Shown here: piece by piece, positions 17,357 to 26,729 of the stretch | Position numbering within the stretch: the first letter of the stretch is position 1 | Layout: each line of letters opens with the position of its first letter | From: an uncultured Fretibacterium sp. | GTDB taxonomy: Bacteria; Synergistota; Synergistia; Synergistales; Aminobacteriaceae | DNA length: 54,315 bases | Reading direction: 5' to 3' | NCBI GenBank assembly: GCA_937915755.1 | Contig: CALGGR010000182.1 | Location: 1 to 54,315, forward strand | The notes under the pieces: generated by a model | What the model saw: only the letters and a program-made list of their open reading frames with translations | Told to the model about the DNA's origin: nothing | The model's database searches: none | Program-made: the position numbers and the translations under genes

Positions 17357-18358
17357 CTACGCTATCTTCTCTGCAACTTCCCTCATGAGTGCTTCAGAAG
17401 GATTCTTGCGGTTGATTGCTGAGACCTCAACGATGAGCCTGAAGAGGTTCACGCCCTTCTCTTTTGCTACGGTCTTGAAGAGTTTCACGAAACTTGAATG
17501 GCAGCCCGAAATTCCCAGCGTCAGATCAAGCGGAGTTATTGAGTTGTGGTAGTTGTGCTTCTCCATTGCGGGCATAAGGCGTGTCTCTATGAACTCAAGC
17601 ATTTTGTAGAGGTCAATGTTCTTCATCTCGCCGTAACGCTGCATCATTCCAACACAGACTTCGGTCGGAAGATTTCCTGCGCTTCTTGCCATTCCCATGA
17701 GTCCGCAGTCGAGGATAGATGCGCCGCTCTTGTAGGCTGCCAGAGCATTAGCCGCCGAAAGTCCGAGATTGTTGTGGCAATGGAAAGCTACGGGGATTGA
17801 TACGGCCTTCACGAGTTTCTCTGTGTACTCCGCCGCCTGCTCCGGTGTCATTGTCCCCGCTGAATCCATTATCGTTATCTGGTCGAGGCCAGCGTCAGCG
17901 AGAGCCTTTGCTTCTTCGGCAAGCTCGTCGGGCGTGAGAATGTATGCCTTCATCAGTGAGTAAAAAGCCTTTAGTCCGTACTTCTTGACATCTTTAATCG
18001 GCTGGATCGAAATCTCAAGCTCTCCGGCATCAGCACCGATTCTGAGGAATGACAGCCCGCGCTCCTTCGCAATGGCAACATTGTTCTCACGGTATCTCTT
18101 GGCGTTGAGGAACATTCCAAGCTCTGAACCGCGATTGAGGTACTTCTGCGCGATGTCGAGATACTCTTTATCGGTGAGTGCCTGAGTGTACCCAGCTACT
18201 TCATATGCTCCTATTCCGCCCGCGTTCCCGAACTCAATAACAGGGACTTTGCATGAAGTGAGGCCGTCAAGCACCATGTCAGTGATTTCCGCGTCGAAGC
18301 CTTTGCCGACGATGTTAGCTCCGTCTCTCAGTGTGCAGTCCATTAGTGTTACGCTCAT
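17357..18358 (-). CDS. DRE-TIM-type aldolase (HMG-CoA lyase/4-hydroxy-2-oxovalerate aldolase superfamily)
   Basis: The 333-residue product has the superfamily hallmark DCTLRDGANI at its N-terminus (general base and metal Asp), a TIM-barrel middle with TIMDSAGTMTPEQA, and the metal-binding HCHNNLGLSAANAL motif near residue 195. These residues bind a divalent metal and catalyse aldol cleavage or condensation of oxo acids. It lacks the LeuA regulatory domain and is the length of DmpG-type aldolases. It is the first gene of the minus-strand operon and is divergent from the LysR gene, with a shared control region at 18359-18499. Confidence 0.85.
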   Translation of the reverse strand: MSVTLMDCTLRDGANIVGKGFDAEITDMVLDGLTSCKVPVIEFGNAGGIGAYEVAGYTQALTDKEYLDIAQKYLNRGSELGMFLNAKRYRENNVAIAKERGLSFLRIGADAGELEISIQPIKDVKKYGLKAFYSLMKAYILTPDELAEEAKALADAGLDQITIMDSAGTMTPEQAAEYTEKLVKAVSIPVAFHCHNNLGLSAANALAAYKSGASILDCGLMGMARSAGNLPTEVCVGMMQRYGEMKNIDLYKMLEFIETRLMPAMEKHNYHNSITPLDLTLGISGCHSSFVKLFKTVAKEKGVNLFRLIVEVSAINRKNPSEALMREVAEKIA

Positions 18359-18463
18359 TGTGAATTACCTGCTTTCTGTGAAATTTGGTTGTTGATTTTT
18401 TCGATGCGCGTAATATAATTCACTAGGGTAACAATTACAAACAGTTTATTATCGACAAACTCG

Positions 18464-18479
18464 ACAATAAAAATCTTGT
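18464..18479. promoter_or_regulatory. 16-bp dyad, probable LysR operator (site 1)
   Basis: ACAATAAAAATCTTGT lies between the divergent aldolase and LysR genes, 20 bp before the LysR start. The identical 16 bp recurs at 19478-19493 and a 14/16 match at 27975-27990. The ACAA...TTGT dyad fits the T-N11-A pattern of LysR-family sites. Confidence 0.65.
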
Positions 18480-18499
18480 AGCATAGGGAGGCTTTGATC

Positions 18500-19468
18500 T
18501 TGAATCTCAGGAGCATTGAATATTTCCTCAAAGTAGCAGAGGAAATGAACGTAACGCGGGCTGCCGAACAACTCATAATAAGTCAGCAGGCTTTGAGTTC
18601 TCACATCAAGAGGCTTGAAGATGAGTATAATGTCAAGCTGTTTGAACGAAGGCCGACACTACGTCTGACAGAGGCGGGAATGCAGATGGTATTCTACGGG
18701 AATCAGATACTTGAAGCAGAGGCTGCTTTGCGTTCAGCGTTCTCGGACATAACAGAGAATGCAAAGGCGACTATACGCTTCGGTATTTCGAGGCTCAGGA
18801 GCTTGGTATTCTTCCCGTTGATTTGGGAGCTTTACCAGCCTTCACACACAAATATCTCGATTGAGCTTGTTGACGGTAACAGTAACGAGCTTGATGATTT
18901 GCTTCAACATGGGAAAATTGATTTGTACGTGGGGATAGATGTTCCGGTTAGCGTGAGTCAGCATAAAACTTTGCTTGCAACTGAAAAAATGCAGTGCTGC
19001 TTCTCCGAAAAGCTGATGAAGAAATTTTACCCCGACACGTACAAAGATGTCATTGCTTCTTTTGCCGAAGGAGTTGACCTTCTGAAGATCGTTCACCTTC
19101 CGCTGATTACTTTGCGGCAGGACAATCGACTGCGGGAAGTCCTTGACCGTTTCTTTTCGCATCACGTCAAACCCAGCTACACTATTGAGTGCGATGAACA
19201 GAACCTAATTTATCATGCGGCTAAAGATGGAATGGGTATCGGGATTATTTCACCTTTCGGACTTTATCGTCATGCTGATGATCCGCAAGACGAGGAAAAT
19301 AGATTCTATACTTTCCCGATCCTCAATGATATTGGTATGAACGAGACACATCTTGTATACCGTTCTGACTATAAGCTGCCTAATTATGTTCATGATTTCA
19401 TCAGGGATATAAAGGAAGTATTCGGGAAATACGCGGAGGCTATCACTAAAAACTTCTCGGTGCGCTGA
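18500..19468 (+). CDS. LysR-family transcriptional regulator
   Basis: The 322-residue product has an N-terminal winged helix-turn-helix (SIEYFLKVAEEMNVTRAAEQ, then ISQQALSSHIKRLEDE and LFERRPTLRLTEAG) and a C-terminal effector-binding domain (about 90-300). I prefer the TTG at 18500 because agggagg lies 8 nt upstream; the TTG at 18494 is too close. It sits between the two halves of the carboxylate uptake and catabolism cluster. A repeated dyad near its own start and before the 19585 and 27872 units suggests it controls itself and those genes. Confidence 0.92.
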   Translation: MNLRSIEYFLKVAEEMNVTRAAEQLIISQQALSSHIKRLEDEYNVKLFERRPTLRLTEAGMQMVFYGNQILEAEAALRSAFSDITENAKATIRFGISRLRSLVFFPLIWELYQPSHTNISIELVDGNSNELDDLLQHGKIDLYVGIDVPVSVSQHKTLLATEKMQCCFSEKLMKKFYPDTYKDVIASFAEGVDLLKIVHLPLITLRQDNRLREVLDRFFSHHVKPSYTIECDEQNLIYHAAKDGMGIGIISPFGLYRHADDPQDEENRFYTFPILNDIGMNETHLVYRSDYKLPNYVHDFIRDIKEVFGKYAEAITKNFSVR

Positions 19469-19477
19469 AAGGTATTC

Positions 19478-19493
19478 ACAATAAAAATCTTGT
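19478..19493. promoter_or_regulatory. 16-bp dyad, probable LysR operator (site 2)
   Basis: An exact second copy of ACAATAAAAATCTTGT, 10 bp after the LysR stop and about 90 bp before the permease start, placing it in the promoter region of the permease-hydrolase pair. Confidence 0.65.
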
Positions 19494-19584
19494 CTGAAAA
19501 AGGAAGTTTTTGCTGTTAGACATTGTTATTTTTTCACAATATCATAAACAGCACTACACATATTTTTTCAGGAGGATTTTCCAA

Positions 19585-20838
19585 ATGAGTCCAATGTTAA
19601 TTGCGTTGATAATTCTCATCGCAACGGTTGCACTGTTCATCTTTGAGCCGGTTCCGTTAATGGTAACTTCAATCGCCGCTTCACTGCTCTATGCTTTCTT
19701 CGGGCTGATTGAGATCAAGGACATCTTCGCAAGCTATGCCACGAACACAAATGTCCTGATGGTCGCCATGATGATAATCGGAGCCTCAATGTTCCATTCA
19801 GGTCTCAGCGAGTTAATCGGTGAGAACATGGCCAAGTACATCAAGGGAAGCGAGAAGAGAGCCATACTTGTTACAATGTTCGCCTCATGCGCTCTAAGTT
19901 CGGTATGTACGAACATAGGAGTCATGACAGCACTTGCTCCCCTCTGCACAGCAATGTGTCTCTCATCAGGCATTCCCCCGTCGAAAGTCCTGCTCTCACT
20001 TCTTTTCGGAGCACAGCTCGGAGGCTTCAACACGCTGGTCGGAGTTCCTTCAAACGTTCTTGCTAACAGTTTGATGGTCGGCGCAGGTTACGAGAGCTTC
20101 GGGCTTTTCTCGATTACGCCGTTCGGAGTTACATGCTGCATAGTCGGTGCATTGTACTTCGCGTTCATAGGGTCAAAGATGCTTCGTGATACTGGTTACA
20201 TTCCAGAGTTCGCACAGACAGACAGAAAGCCCCTCGACAAACGCAAGGCCACGATCACGGTCATAACACTGTTCGTTGTCCTCGCAGTAATAGCGTTCAG
20301 CCCCAAAGCACTCCCCATGCACCTCGCGGCTGTTATCGGCTCTCTGGTCATCATCGGTACGAAGTGCATGACGGTCAAAGAAGCCACGAACTCTGTAGAC
20401 TGGAACTGCCTCTTCCTCATGGGGTCGCTTTCGGCAATATCAGCGGGGCTTCAGAACAGCGGAGTTGCAGGCGTAATAGCTGACGGTGTCCTGAAAATCT
20501 TCGGCGAGAATCCGAGTACGTTCCTCGTTACGACGGTGATATTCTTCGCGATCGCAATTCTTACGCAGTTCATCTCTAACACAGCGGCAATTCTTCTCTT
20601 CATGCCGATAGCAATTTCCGTAGCAAAATCAATCGGAGTGAACGTACACCCTGTGGCAATGATCATTACCCTCGCTGGCGCAGCTTCATATGCAACACCT
20701 TTCGCGGCTCCCCAGAACATGCTTGCGGTTGGCTGGACAAACTACAAGTTCATGGACTTCGTGAAAATCGGCGTTCCTATGGTCATTCTCACCTACGTTG
20801 TTGTGGTATTGCTGCTCCCTGTGTTCCTGCCCTACTAG
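19585..20838 (+). CDS. DASS/ArsB-type anion permease (SLC13-like)
   Basis: The 417-residue integral membrane protein has about eleven hydrophobic segments in two halves, each with an asparagine/threonine-rich re-entrant motif: SSVCTNIGVMTALAPLC in the first and QFISNTAAILLFMPIA in the second. These are the substrate and sodium sites in divalent anion:sodium symporters. Likely substrates are di- or tricarboxylates. The ATG at 19585 follows caggagga; an upstream in-frame extension has no RBS. It is followed 12 bp later by a DUF6282-type hydrolase, and both are probably controlled by the LysR dyad at 19478. Confidence 0.88.
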   Translation: MSPMLIALIILIATVALFIFEPVPLMVTSIAASLLYAFFGLIEIKDIFASYATNTNVLMVAMMIIGASMFHSGLSELIGENMAKYIKGSEKRAILVTMFASCALSSVCTNIGVMTALAPLCTAMCLSSGIPPSKVLLSLLFGAQLGGFNTLVGVPSNVLANSLMVGAGYESFGLFSITPFGVTCCIVGALYFAFIGSKMLRDTGYIPEFAQTDRKPLDKRKATITVITLFVVLAVIAFSPKALPMHLAAVIGSLVIIGTKCMTVKEATNSVDWNCLFLMGSLSAISAGLQNSGVAGVIADGVLKIFGENPSTFLVTTVIFFAIAILTQFISNTAAILLFMPIAISVAKSIGVNVHPVAMIITLAGAASYATPFAAPQNMLAVGWTNYKFMDFVKIGVPMVILTYVVVVLLLPVFLPY

Positions 20839-20850
20839 CGAGGCATTGTC

Positions 20851-21693
20851 ATGGAAGGAAAGAACTGGCTCAAAGGCGCGTGGGACTTGCACATTCATGT
20901 TGCGCCTGACGTTGTGAAAAGGAAATGTACCGAGCGCGTTGTAGCTCAGAGGATGCACAAAAAGGGAATGAGCGGCGGGGCGATAAAGTGCCATTTCTTC
21001 GAGACGATCGCACGGGCTGCGCTTGCCAATGAGGATTACCCTGACCTTAAAATCGTCGGCGGAATAACGTTGAATCGTTCCGTCGGAGGACTGAATCCTG
21101 AGGCAGTACTCAAAGCCGGAATGATGGGCGGAAAAATGCTTTGGTTCCCGACAATGGACGCGGCTGTTTTTCAGCAGTACAAGCACAGAGGGGATGACAG
21201 CTTCGACTCGTCAGGGCTTCTGAGGGGTTGCGGCAAGAACGGAGAACTGAAGCCTGAAGTCTTAGAGATTTTGAGGACAGCAGCTAGATATGACATGGTA
21301 ACAGGGACAGGTCATCTTGAGCCTGAGGAGGGATTGAAGGTTGTCGAGGCCGCATTTTCTGAGGGAGTAAAGAAGGTCGTTCTGACTCACGTTGAACACC
21401 CCGCCATCGACTACTCTGTAGCACAGCAGAAGGAAGCCGCATCTCAGGGGGCGTATATCGAGCACAGCTTCAACAATGTACATTTCGGGCGCTGCTCAAT
21501 GGAGAAGATGATAGAACAGGTACGAGAAGTCGGGCCTGAACACGTGATACTTACGGGCGACTTCGGACAGCATGATGCTCCATACTTTGACGATGCTATG
21601 CAGTCATATCTTGAGACTTTCGCGGAATCATTCACAGAGGACGAAATAAGCACAATGGTCGCGAAGAATCCCGAATATCTCATCTGCGGTTAG
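20851..21693 (+). CDS. DUF6282-type metal-dependent hydrolase
   Basis: The 280-residue product begins with a metal-binding motif (GAWDLHIHVAPDVVKRK) typical of amidohydrolase/PHP-like TIM barrels. Further candidate ligands are KCHFFETI, VTGTGHLEP, VVLTHVEHPAIDY and the aspartate in ILTGDFGQHDAPY. The overall pattern matches proteins annotated as DUF6282, whose reaction is not known to me. It is 12 bp downstream of the anion permease and ends with a terminator, so it probably processes the imported compound. Confidence 0.75.
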   Translation: MEGKNWLKGAWDLHIHVAPDVVKRKCTERVVAQRMHKKGMSGGAIKCHFFETIARAALANEDYPDLKIVGGITLNRSVGGLNPEAVLKAGMMGGKMLWFPTMDAAVFQQYKHRGDDSFDSSGLLRGCGKNGELKPEVLEILRTAARYDMVTGTGHLEPEEGLKVVEAAFSEGVKKVVLTHVEHPAIDYSVAQQKEAASQGAYIEHSFNNVHFGRCSMEKMIEQVREVGPEHVILTGDFGQHDAPYFDDAMQSYLETFAESFTEDEISTMVAKNPEYLICG

Positions 21694-21714
21694 TCTGCCA
21701 AAACAGAAACTCAG

Positions 21715-21743
21715 CCTCCTGCCTGCACATTATAGGCGGGAGG
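21715..21743 (+). terminator. Terminator after the hydrolase gene
   Basis: A CCTCC(T)GCCT/AGGC(G)GGAGG hairpin is followed by TATTATTTTC. Confidence 0.75.
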
Positions 21744-21758
21744 TATTATTTTCTCAGC

Positions 21759-21798
21759 AAAAAAGTGATGCCCGAATCTTTTTCAGACTCAGGCATCA
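21759..21798 (-). terminator. Terminator of the six-gene tct operon
   Basis: On the minus strand TGATGCCTGA/TCGGGCATCA forms a 10-bp stem followed by a T run. It lies just past the tctA stop codon. Confidence 0.88.
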
Positions 21799-21816
21799 GA
21801 ACTGCTTAGTCAGGAG

Positions 21817-23313
21817 TTAAGCAGAATGTTTCTTTGACCTCATGTGGGAAATCATAGGTCCGACTATCGACAGGACGATCAGCGCAATAAGCACCAAGCA
21901 TATCGGCCTTCCAGTGTAATACCCAAAGACATCGCCCTTTGCCATTACGAGCGAGAGGAGCAGCCCGCTTTCGGCCATGCCTCCGAGAATGAGACCGAGA
22001 ATCAGAGCCGCTGACGAAAGTTTGAACTTGCCCATGAAGTAGCCCGCAAAACCGAACGCAATCGTCGTGTAGACATCGAACATGTTGCCGTTGATTGCGT
22101 ATGAGCCTATTAGTGATAGCGACACAACGACGGGCATCAATACCGAGTTGGGGATTCTCGTTACGTTGACGACATACTTCGCGATTGCGAGGCCGACAAA
22201 CACCATCAAGATATTCGACAGCGCAAAGCCCGTTAGTATCGAGTACGTTATATCAGCCTGAGCCGTGAAGAGCCTATGACCCGGTACAAGACCCTGTATC
22301 AACAATCCTCCGAGTATTATCGCGGCTGTTGGGCTTCCAGGAATTGAGAGCGTCATCAAAGGAATCATTGAGCCTCCTGTTACAGCGTTGTTTCCGCATT
22401 CGCAAGCGCAAAGCCCTTCAAGTGAGCCGTTGCCAAACTCCTCTTTGTGCTTTGAATGCTTCTTCGCTTGGTCGTAAGCAATCCATGAGCCGATATTTCC
22501 GCCCGCGCCTGGAAGAATCCCGACACCGATTCCGATTATTGACGAAACAATCAGCCCCCAAAGGTAACGCGGCATTTCGCGGAGTGTCGGAAGCATCTTC
22601 GTTCCGAGAGTCGTATTTGTCTTTTCGAGGAGCGACTTGTTGGCGTGCTTGTAATCCTCGCTGTTGTTGAGAACCTGCGAGATAGTGAAAAGTCCAATCA
22701 ATGCCGGAACCATCTGGATACCGTTCATGAGGTTGTCAGAGCCGAACGTGTACCTCAGCGTCCCGGTCATAGCATCCTGCCCGATTGTCGCAAGAAACAC
22801 TCCAACGCACCCCATGAGAAGCCCCTTGAGGATTGAATCACCAGCAAGGCTTCCAATGACCGTAAGTCCAAAAACAGCAATCAGGAAATTTTCCGGCTCG
22901 CTGAACATCAAGCTGACCTGAGCCAAAGGAGGAGCAATAAGCAGCAATGCTATAGCACTCGCAAGTCCTCCGAAACCTGAGGCAAACATAGACATTCCGA
23001 TAGCTTCAAGACCTCGCCCCTGCTTGGTGAGCGGGTAGCCCTCCATAGCTGTTGCGGCGTTCGCGGGAGTGCCGGGAGTGTGAAGGAGTATAGCGGAGAT
23101 TGAGCCTCCCGTCATGGCCGAAGTGTAGATAGCCATGAGCATTACGAGCGCGGCAATAGGCTCCATTGAGTACGTGAACGGAAGTAAAAGCGCTATAGCC
23201 ATTCCGCCGCTAAGGCCGGGCATTGCACCGACCACCATTCCGCCGACAACACCGATGAAAAGTCCGAGCCATACTTGCAGGGACATCATATTTTGCAGAA
23301 CTGAGTAGAACAT
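21817..23313 (-). CDS. tctA: Tripartite tricarboxylate transporter large permease TctA
   Basis: The 498-residue, roughly 11-12-helix protein is the main translocation subunit of a Tct transporter. It shows the two family signatures: GAMPGLSGGMAIALLLPFTY near the N-terminus and GILPGAGGNIGSWIAYDQAKK in the middle, plus TLSIPGSPTAAIILGGLLIQG. The ATG at 23313 has gggaggt upstream at good spacing; a GTG nine bases earlier is too close. It is the last gene of the operon tctC-tctB-tctA and has its own terminator. Confidence 0.95.
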   Translation of the reverse strand: MFYSVLQNMMSLQVWLGLFIGVVGGMVVGAMPGLSGGMAIALLLPFTYSMEPIAALVMLMAIYTSAMTGGSISAILLHTPGTPANAATAMEGYPLTKQGRGLEAIGMSMFASGFGGLASAIALLLIAPPLAQVSLMFSEPENFLIAVFGLTVIGSLAGDSILKGLLMGCVGVFLATIGQDAMTGTLRYTFGSDNLMNGIQMVPALIGLFTISQVLNNSEDYKHANKSLLEKTNTTLGTKMLPTLREMPRYLWGLIVSSIIGIGVGILPGAGGNIGSWIAYDQAKKHSKHKEEFGNGSLEGLCACECGNNAVTGGSMIPLMTLSIPGSPTAAIILGGLLIQGLVPGHRLFTAQADITYSILTGFALSNILMVFVGLAIAKYVVNVTRIPNSVLMPVVVSLSLIGSYAINGNMFDVYTTIAFGFAGYFMGKFKLSSAALILGLILGGMAESGLLLSLVMAKGDVFGYYTGRPICLVLIALIVLSIVGPMISHMRSKKHSA

Positions 23314-23332
23314 TGAAATCACCTCCCGAAAT

Positions 23333-23767
23333 TTACGGCATTCTCAGACTGAGGCCGACAACGAAAAGAAGGTACACGAAAATTTCAAGCCCTGCTGTAA
23401 CGCCGAGTATAACCTTCCAGCTCTTCTGCCCCTGCATGAACATTCCAAGAGGAAGGAATATCGCGGTTGACATGAAATACCCCGTGAACTCCATAGCGAT
23501 AGCATACGCGGCAATCACTATGATAGCGACAAAAGGGCCGAAGAATACATGCCCTTCAGGAATGCCGGAGTCCGCGCCTTGTTTCGTGAGGCGTATCCCT
23601 GTGATTAACAGCATTGCGGAGAGCGCAGCTGTAACAACAAGAACTCCTCTCGGCCAAATAGCAGCTTCAGGGTCGAAGAACTCATCAGCCGCCTTGTAGA
23701 AGTAAACGCAGCCGACGATGAATAGTATTCCGAGCCAAACGTCAATGTTGATTTTCTTGAGACTCAT
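23333..23767 (-). CDS. tctB: Tripartite tricarboxylate transporter small permease TctB
   Basis: The 144-residue protein has four predicted membrane helices (VWLGILFIVGCVYFY, WPRGVLVVTAALSAMLLI, FVAIIVIAAYAIAMEFTGYF, WKVILGVTAGLEIFVYLLFVV). This size and layout are typical for TctB, the poorly conserved small membrane subunit between TctC and TctA. The ATG at 23767 has a G-run upstream. A hairpin terminator lies between this gene and the preceding tctC. Confidence 0.88.
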   Translation of the reverse strand: MSLKKINIDVWLGILFIVGCVYFYKAADEFFDPEAAIWPRGVLVVTAALSAMLLITGIRLTKQGADSGIPEGHVFFGPFVAIIVIAAYAIAMEFTGYFMSTAIFLPLGMFMQGQKSWKVILGVTAGLEIFVYLLFVVGLSLRMP

Positions 23768-23783
23768 GTTTTTACCCCCCGAC

Positions 23784-23821
23784 AAAAAGTTCCCCCCGAC
23801 ACTCTCACATGTCAGGGGGAA
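23784..23821 (-). terminator. Intra-operon hairpin terminator between tctC and tctB
   Basis: TTCCCCCTGACA...TGTCGGGGGGAA (minus strand) forms an 11-12-bp stem followed by CTTTTTG. Partial termination here would make more binding protein than permease. Confidence 0.8.
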
Positions 23822-23827
23822 TCAGAT

Positions 23828-24796
23828 TTACTTCTTCTTCGTCCAGCCAAGAACTTCGGAAAACTCTTTCATGACTTCTTCCTGCTCTTTGGCATACTTG
23901 ATGTAATCTTCGCCGCCCATGTAGTTCACAGCTTGGCCGAGTTTTGTCATCTTCTCGATGAACTCAGGGTTGTTGATGCCCTTCTCCATCGCCTTTAGCC
24001 AGCGGTCATAGACTTCTTGACTCACTCCGGCGGGAAGCGCAAAACCTCTATCCGAAGGTGATGTGATGTTGTACTCCGGCATAAGCTCGTTGAACGTCGG
24101 GACATCGGGAAGAAGGTTGGAACGTTTCGGGGCAAATACGCAGAGGATATCGATCTCGCCATCCTTGTAGGCTGTGATGCTCTCGCCGATTGATCCCCAG
24201 CCGCAGTCAACGTGTCCGCCGAGGATTGCTGAATACGTGTCGCTCCAGCCTTTCTGGTGAAGGTAGACGAGCTTCAGCCCTTCGATTTTGGAGTTAAGGC
24301 TGACAGCAACGAGGTGCTTGTTCGTGCCGACTCCGTTGTCCCCCGCTATGACCTTGTTGTTCTTCGCGTATTCGATGAAGGCTTTAGCATCAGGGAAACG
24401 TTCATCACCCTTCTTAACGATGAGGCACCCACTGTCGCTGACCTCATTTGCAACGAGAGAGAAGCTGTCGAGTGTTACCTTCCTTCTCTGCTGGGGGTCA
24501 AGGTATCCTGAATAGACTGTCGGGATATTCATTTGTGCGATTGTGTATCCGTCCGGCCTTGCCCTGAGAAGCTGGTTCCACGCAATCCAGCCGTTGGCAC
24601 CTGTAGCGTTCACGACTGTTATGCGGACTCCGAGATCGTCCTCAAGGTAAGGAACGAGGGTTCTTACCGCAATGTCAGCACCGCCGCCGGCACTCCACGG
24701 GACGATCATGGTGATGTTGTTCTTTGGAGTCCACTCAGCATAAGCGGACGACACGCAAAGAAGCATAACGAACAAAGCGCAAAGTAATTTCTTCAT
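23828..24796 (-). CDS. tctC: TctC periplasmic substrate-binding protein
   Basis: The 322-residue product has a signal peptide (MKKLLCALFVMLLCVSSAYA) and the Tct/Bug-family opening WTPKNNITMIVPWSAGGGADIAVR, with VVNATGANGWIAWNQLL and ARPDGYTIAQMN as binding loops. The start at 24796 follows aaggagata; the longer frame upstream overlaps the HD gene and has no RBS. It directly precedes tctB and tctA and is the extracytoplasmic receptor of that transporter. It differs substantially from the other TctC-like protein at 15365, so two different ligands are likely. Confidence 0.93.
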   Translation of the reverse strand: MKKLLCALFVMLLCVSSAYAEWTPKNNITMIVPWSAGGGADIAVRTLVPYLEDDLGVRITVVNATGANGWIAWNQLLRARPDGYTIAQMNIPTVYSGYLDPQQRRKVTLDSFSLVANEVSDSGCLIVKKGDERFPDAKAFIEYAKNNKVIAGDNGVGTNKHLVAVSLNSKIEGLKLVYLHQKGWSDTYSAILGGHVDCGWGSIGESITAYKDGEIDILCVFAPKRSNLLPDVPTFNELMPEYNITSPSDRGFALPAGVSQEVYDRWLKAMEKGINNPEFIEKMTKLGQAVNYMGGEDYIKYAKEQEEVMKEFSEVLGWTKKK

Positions 24797-24800
24797 ACTA

Positions 24801-25355
24801 CTATCTCCTTTCAAGCCCCTTAACGGAGCAATTAAACACGAAAATGTCCATTGTGCGGACAAAATTCGACTCAACAGTCTGGAATGATTTATCGCCCTCG
24901 AATGAATGTGTCGCAATGAGATGGACGATAATATCAGGCAGACCAGCCTCAGCAGCAATCACAGCACCCGAAAGAGGGTGGCGCATAAGCTCGTAGTTCT
25001 CACTGTGAATTGCTTTCCCGTCAACGCAGACAAACTCCGTCAGCTTCCCTATGTCATGAAGCAATGCTCCGGCGATTACGACATCACGGCTGACCTCGAC
25101 ATTGTGCCGCCTGTAATATTTCTCCAGAGCGTCAAAGTTCAGCATACAAACATTCGTAACGTCGTTGACATGTTCAACCCAAGAGACATCACAGCCCTTC
25201 CAGTTCAGCGTAACGGGGCAAATATGAATGTTATCCTCGTTCCAGCCTCCTTTCTTCATGGCCAAGTCCATAGCCGCCAATGATTTCCCGCGAAGTTCCC
25301 CGTCTTTTATCTCACTGAATGCGGGGAAAAGTTTTTGTATCTGCTCATGTGTCAT
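24801..25355 (-). CDS. HD-domain metal-dependent hydrolase
   Basis: The 184-residue product has an HD-domain signature: WVEHVNDVTNVC (first His), AGALLHDIGKLTEFV (HD pair), HPLSGAVIAAEAG, LIATHSFEG (further histidines) and a late Asp (RTMDIFVF). It is a predicted phosphohydrolase of small size. The ATG at 25355 has aggag 8 nt upstream; a GTG nine bases earlier has none. It lies within the transport operon, 4 bp before tctC. Its substrate is unknown. Confidence 0.85.
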   Translation of the reverse strand: MTHEQIQKLFPAFSEIKDGELRGKSLAAMDLAMKKGGWNEDNIHICPVTLNWKGCDVSWVEHVNDVTNVCMLNFDALEKYYRRHNVEVSRDVVIAGALLHDIGKLTEFVCVDGKAIHSENYELMRHPLSGAVIAAEAGLPDIIVHLIATHSFEGDKSFQTVESNFVRTMDIFVFNCSVKGLERR

Positions 25356-25371
25356 TTGAACCACTCCTCAA

Positions 25372-26706
25372 TTAACGCGACTGCCAGAAGAATTTACGCG
25401 CAATGACGTAAAACACTACCCACAATGCTGCACTTCCCGCAAAGAGTATCCACGGCGAAACGGCGAAAGCGAGCGCTGGCATGAACATTATGTACGGCAA
25501 CGACCATGGATAACACAGAGCCGCTGATGATGCCGCCGATTCCTGCCCTGAAGTCTCAAACTGAGGATCAATCACCCTGAGAAGCATCAAGCCTGTGGCG
25601 AGGACTCCGCTCTCAAGGCCGTAGCTTCCTATAGCGCGCTCGAACCAATCGACATCAAACATCTTCCACGCAAAATAGAAGTTGACGATGAGATTCCCAA
25701 CGATTACCGCAAGAATTGTTACGATTAACGGAACCATGTAGAGCGAAAAGACTTTCAGAGAGAGTGTTGAAATTGCGGAACACACAAGGTAGTCGAGAGC
25801 AACGCCTGATATTCTGTTCACCGTCGGCCTGTCAATGTAGTCGCGCATGTTCAGCTTCTTCAGGATGAATGACAGCAAAGCACCACATATCATCGCACAC
25901 GCAAAGAGCGGAATCTCTTTCAGCAGAGGGTGAACCCATGTCAGGCTCGTTGAAAGTATGCGCGCTGAACCGTAAATGATTCCGACGAACGCAAGCTGAA
26001 GCGCGAGAGGGTCAAGAGCGTCATTGTACGTAACTCCCTTGCCTATGGCTACACGCTTTTCGACCGGCACGAAACCTTCACGAATGTCCTGCGGAATATC
26101 CTGCGGTTTTGAGACTTTCTGAGCATATCCGCGCCTTACACCAATGTTGATTACGATCATTCCGATTATGATTCCTGAGAGAAGCCCAGCGGTTGCCATT
26201 GTGTTTGCCACTGATACACCGTCAGCCCAGCCCGCCGCCTGAAGCGCAGCCCCCGCAGCATTAGCCGTTCCGTGTCCGCCGTGAAATCCGAAGACAGGAG
26301 TCAGTCCGAACGCAAACGGAAGGTTAGGGAAGTGCGGCATCATAAGGAGCGTTGCACCCATTCCGACGAGAACCTGAGTCTGATGAACGAGTCCTCCCTG
26401 AGTTGCGGCTGAAAGTGCGATTTTCCCGAAGTTATGCGAGCTTTCAGTACCGAAGAACGACAGGCCGAGGACGACAGTTACGAGAACACCCGGCCACTGA
26501 GCTATTGTTGAGCTTATGGGAAGATGCCAGCTCGTGTACTGCCCTAGAACTTGAGGGCCTAGAAGAAGCCCTACGAATCCCGCCAAGAGTGAAGCGGGAA
26601 GGTATAAGTTCTGGAAGACTGAGACCTTCTTCCGAAGCAGAAAGCCTATGAGGAGCAGAAGGCTCAACACAGACAAGTCCGAAAATACGACAGCAATAGC
26701 ATTCAT
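25372..26706 (-). CDS. gltS: Sodium/glutamate symporter GltS-like
   Basis: The 444-residue membrane protein has the ESS-family features: two inverted halves, the GFHGGHGTANAAGAAL loop in the first half and the matching glycine-rich segment SYGLESGVLATGLMLLRV in the second. About ten to twelve helices are visible. GltS imports glutamate with sodium; related proteins may carry other anions. It is the second gene of the operon, after the amidohydrolase. Confidence 0.88.
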   Translation of the reverse strand: MNAIAVVFSDLSVLSLLLLIGFLLRKKVSVFQNLYLPASLLAGFVGLLLGPQVLGQYTSWHLPISSTIAQWPGVLVTVVLGLSFFGTESSHNFGKIALSAATQGGLVHQTQVLVGMGATLLMMPHFPNLPFAFGLTPVFGFHGGHGTANAAGAALQAAGWADGVSVANTMATAGLLSGIIIGMIVINIGVRRGYAQKVSKPQDIPQDIREGFVPVEKRVAIGKGVTYNDALDPLALQLAFVGIIYGSARILSTSLTWVHPLLKEIPLFACAMICGALLSFILKKLNMRDYIDRPTVNRISGVALDYLVCSAISTLSLKVFSLYMVPLIVTILAVIVGNLIVNFYFAWKMFDVDWFERAIGSYGLESGVLATGLMLLRVIDPQFETSGQESAASSAALCYPWSLPYIMFMPALAFAVSPWILFAGSAALWVVFYVIARKFFWQSR

Positions 26707-26729
26707 GAAACGATTACCCCCCTTGAGAG

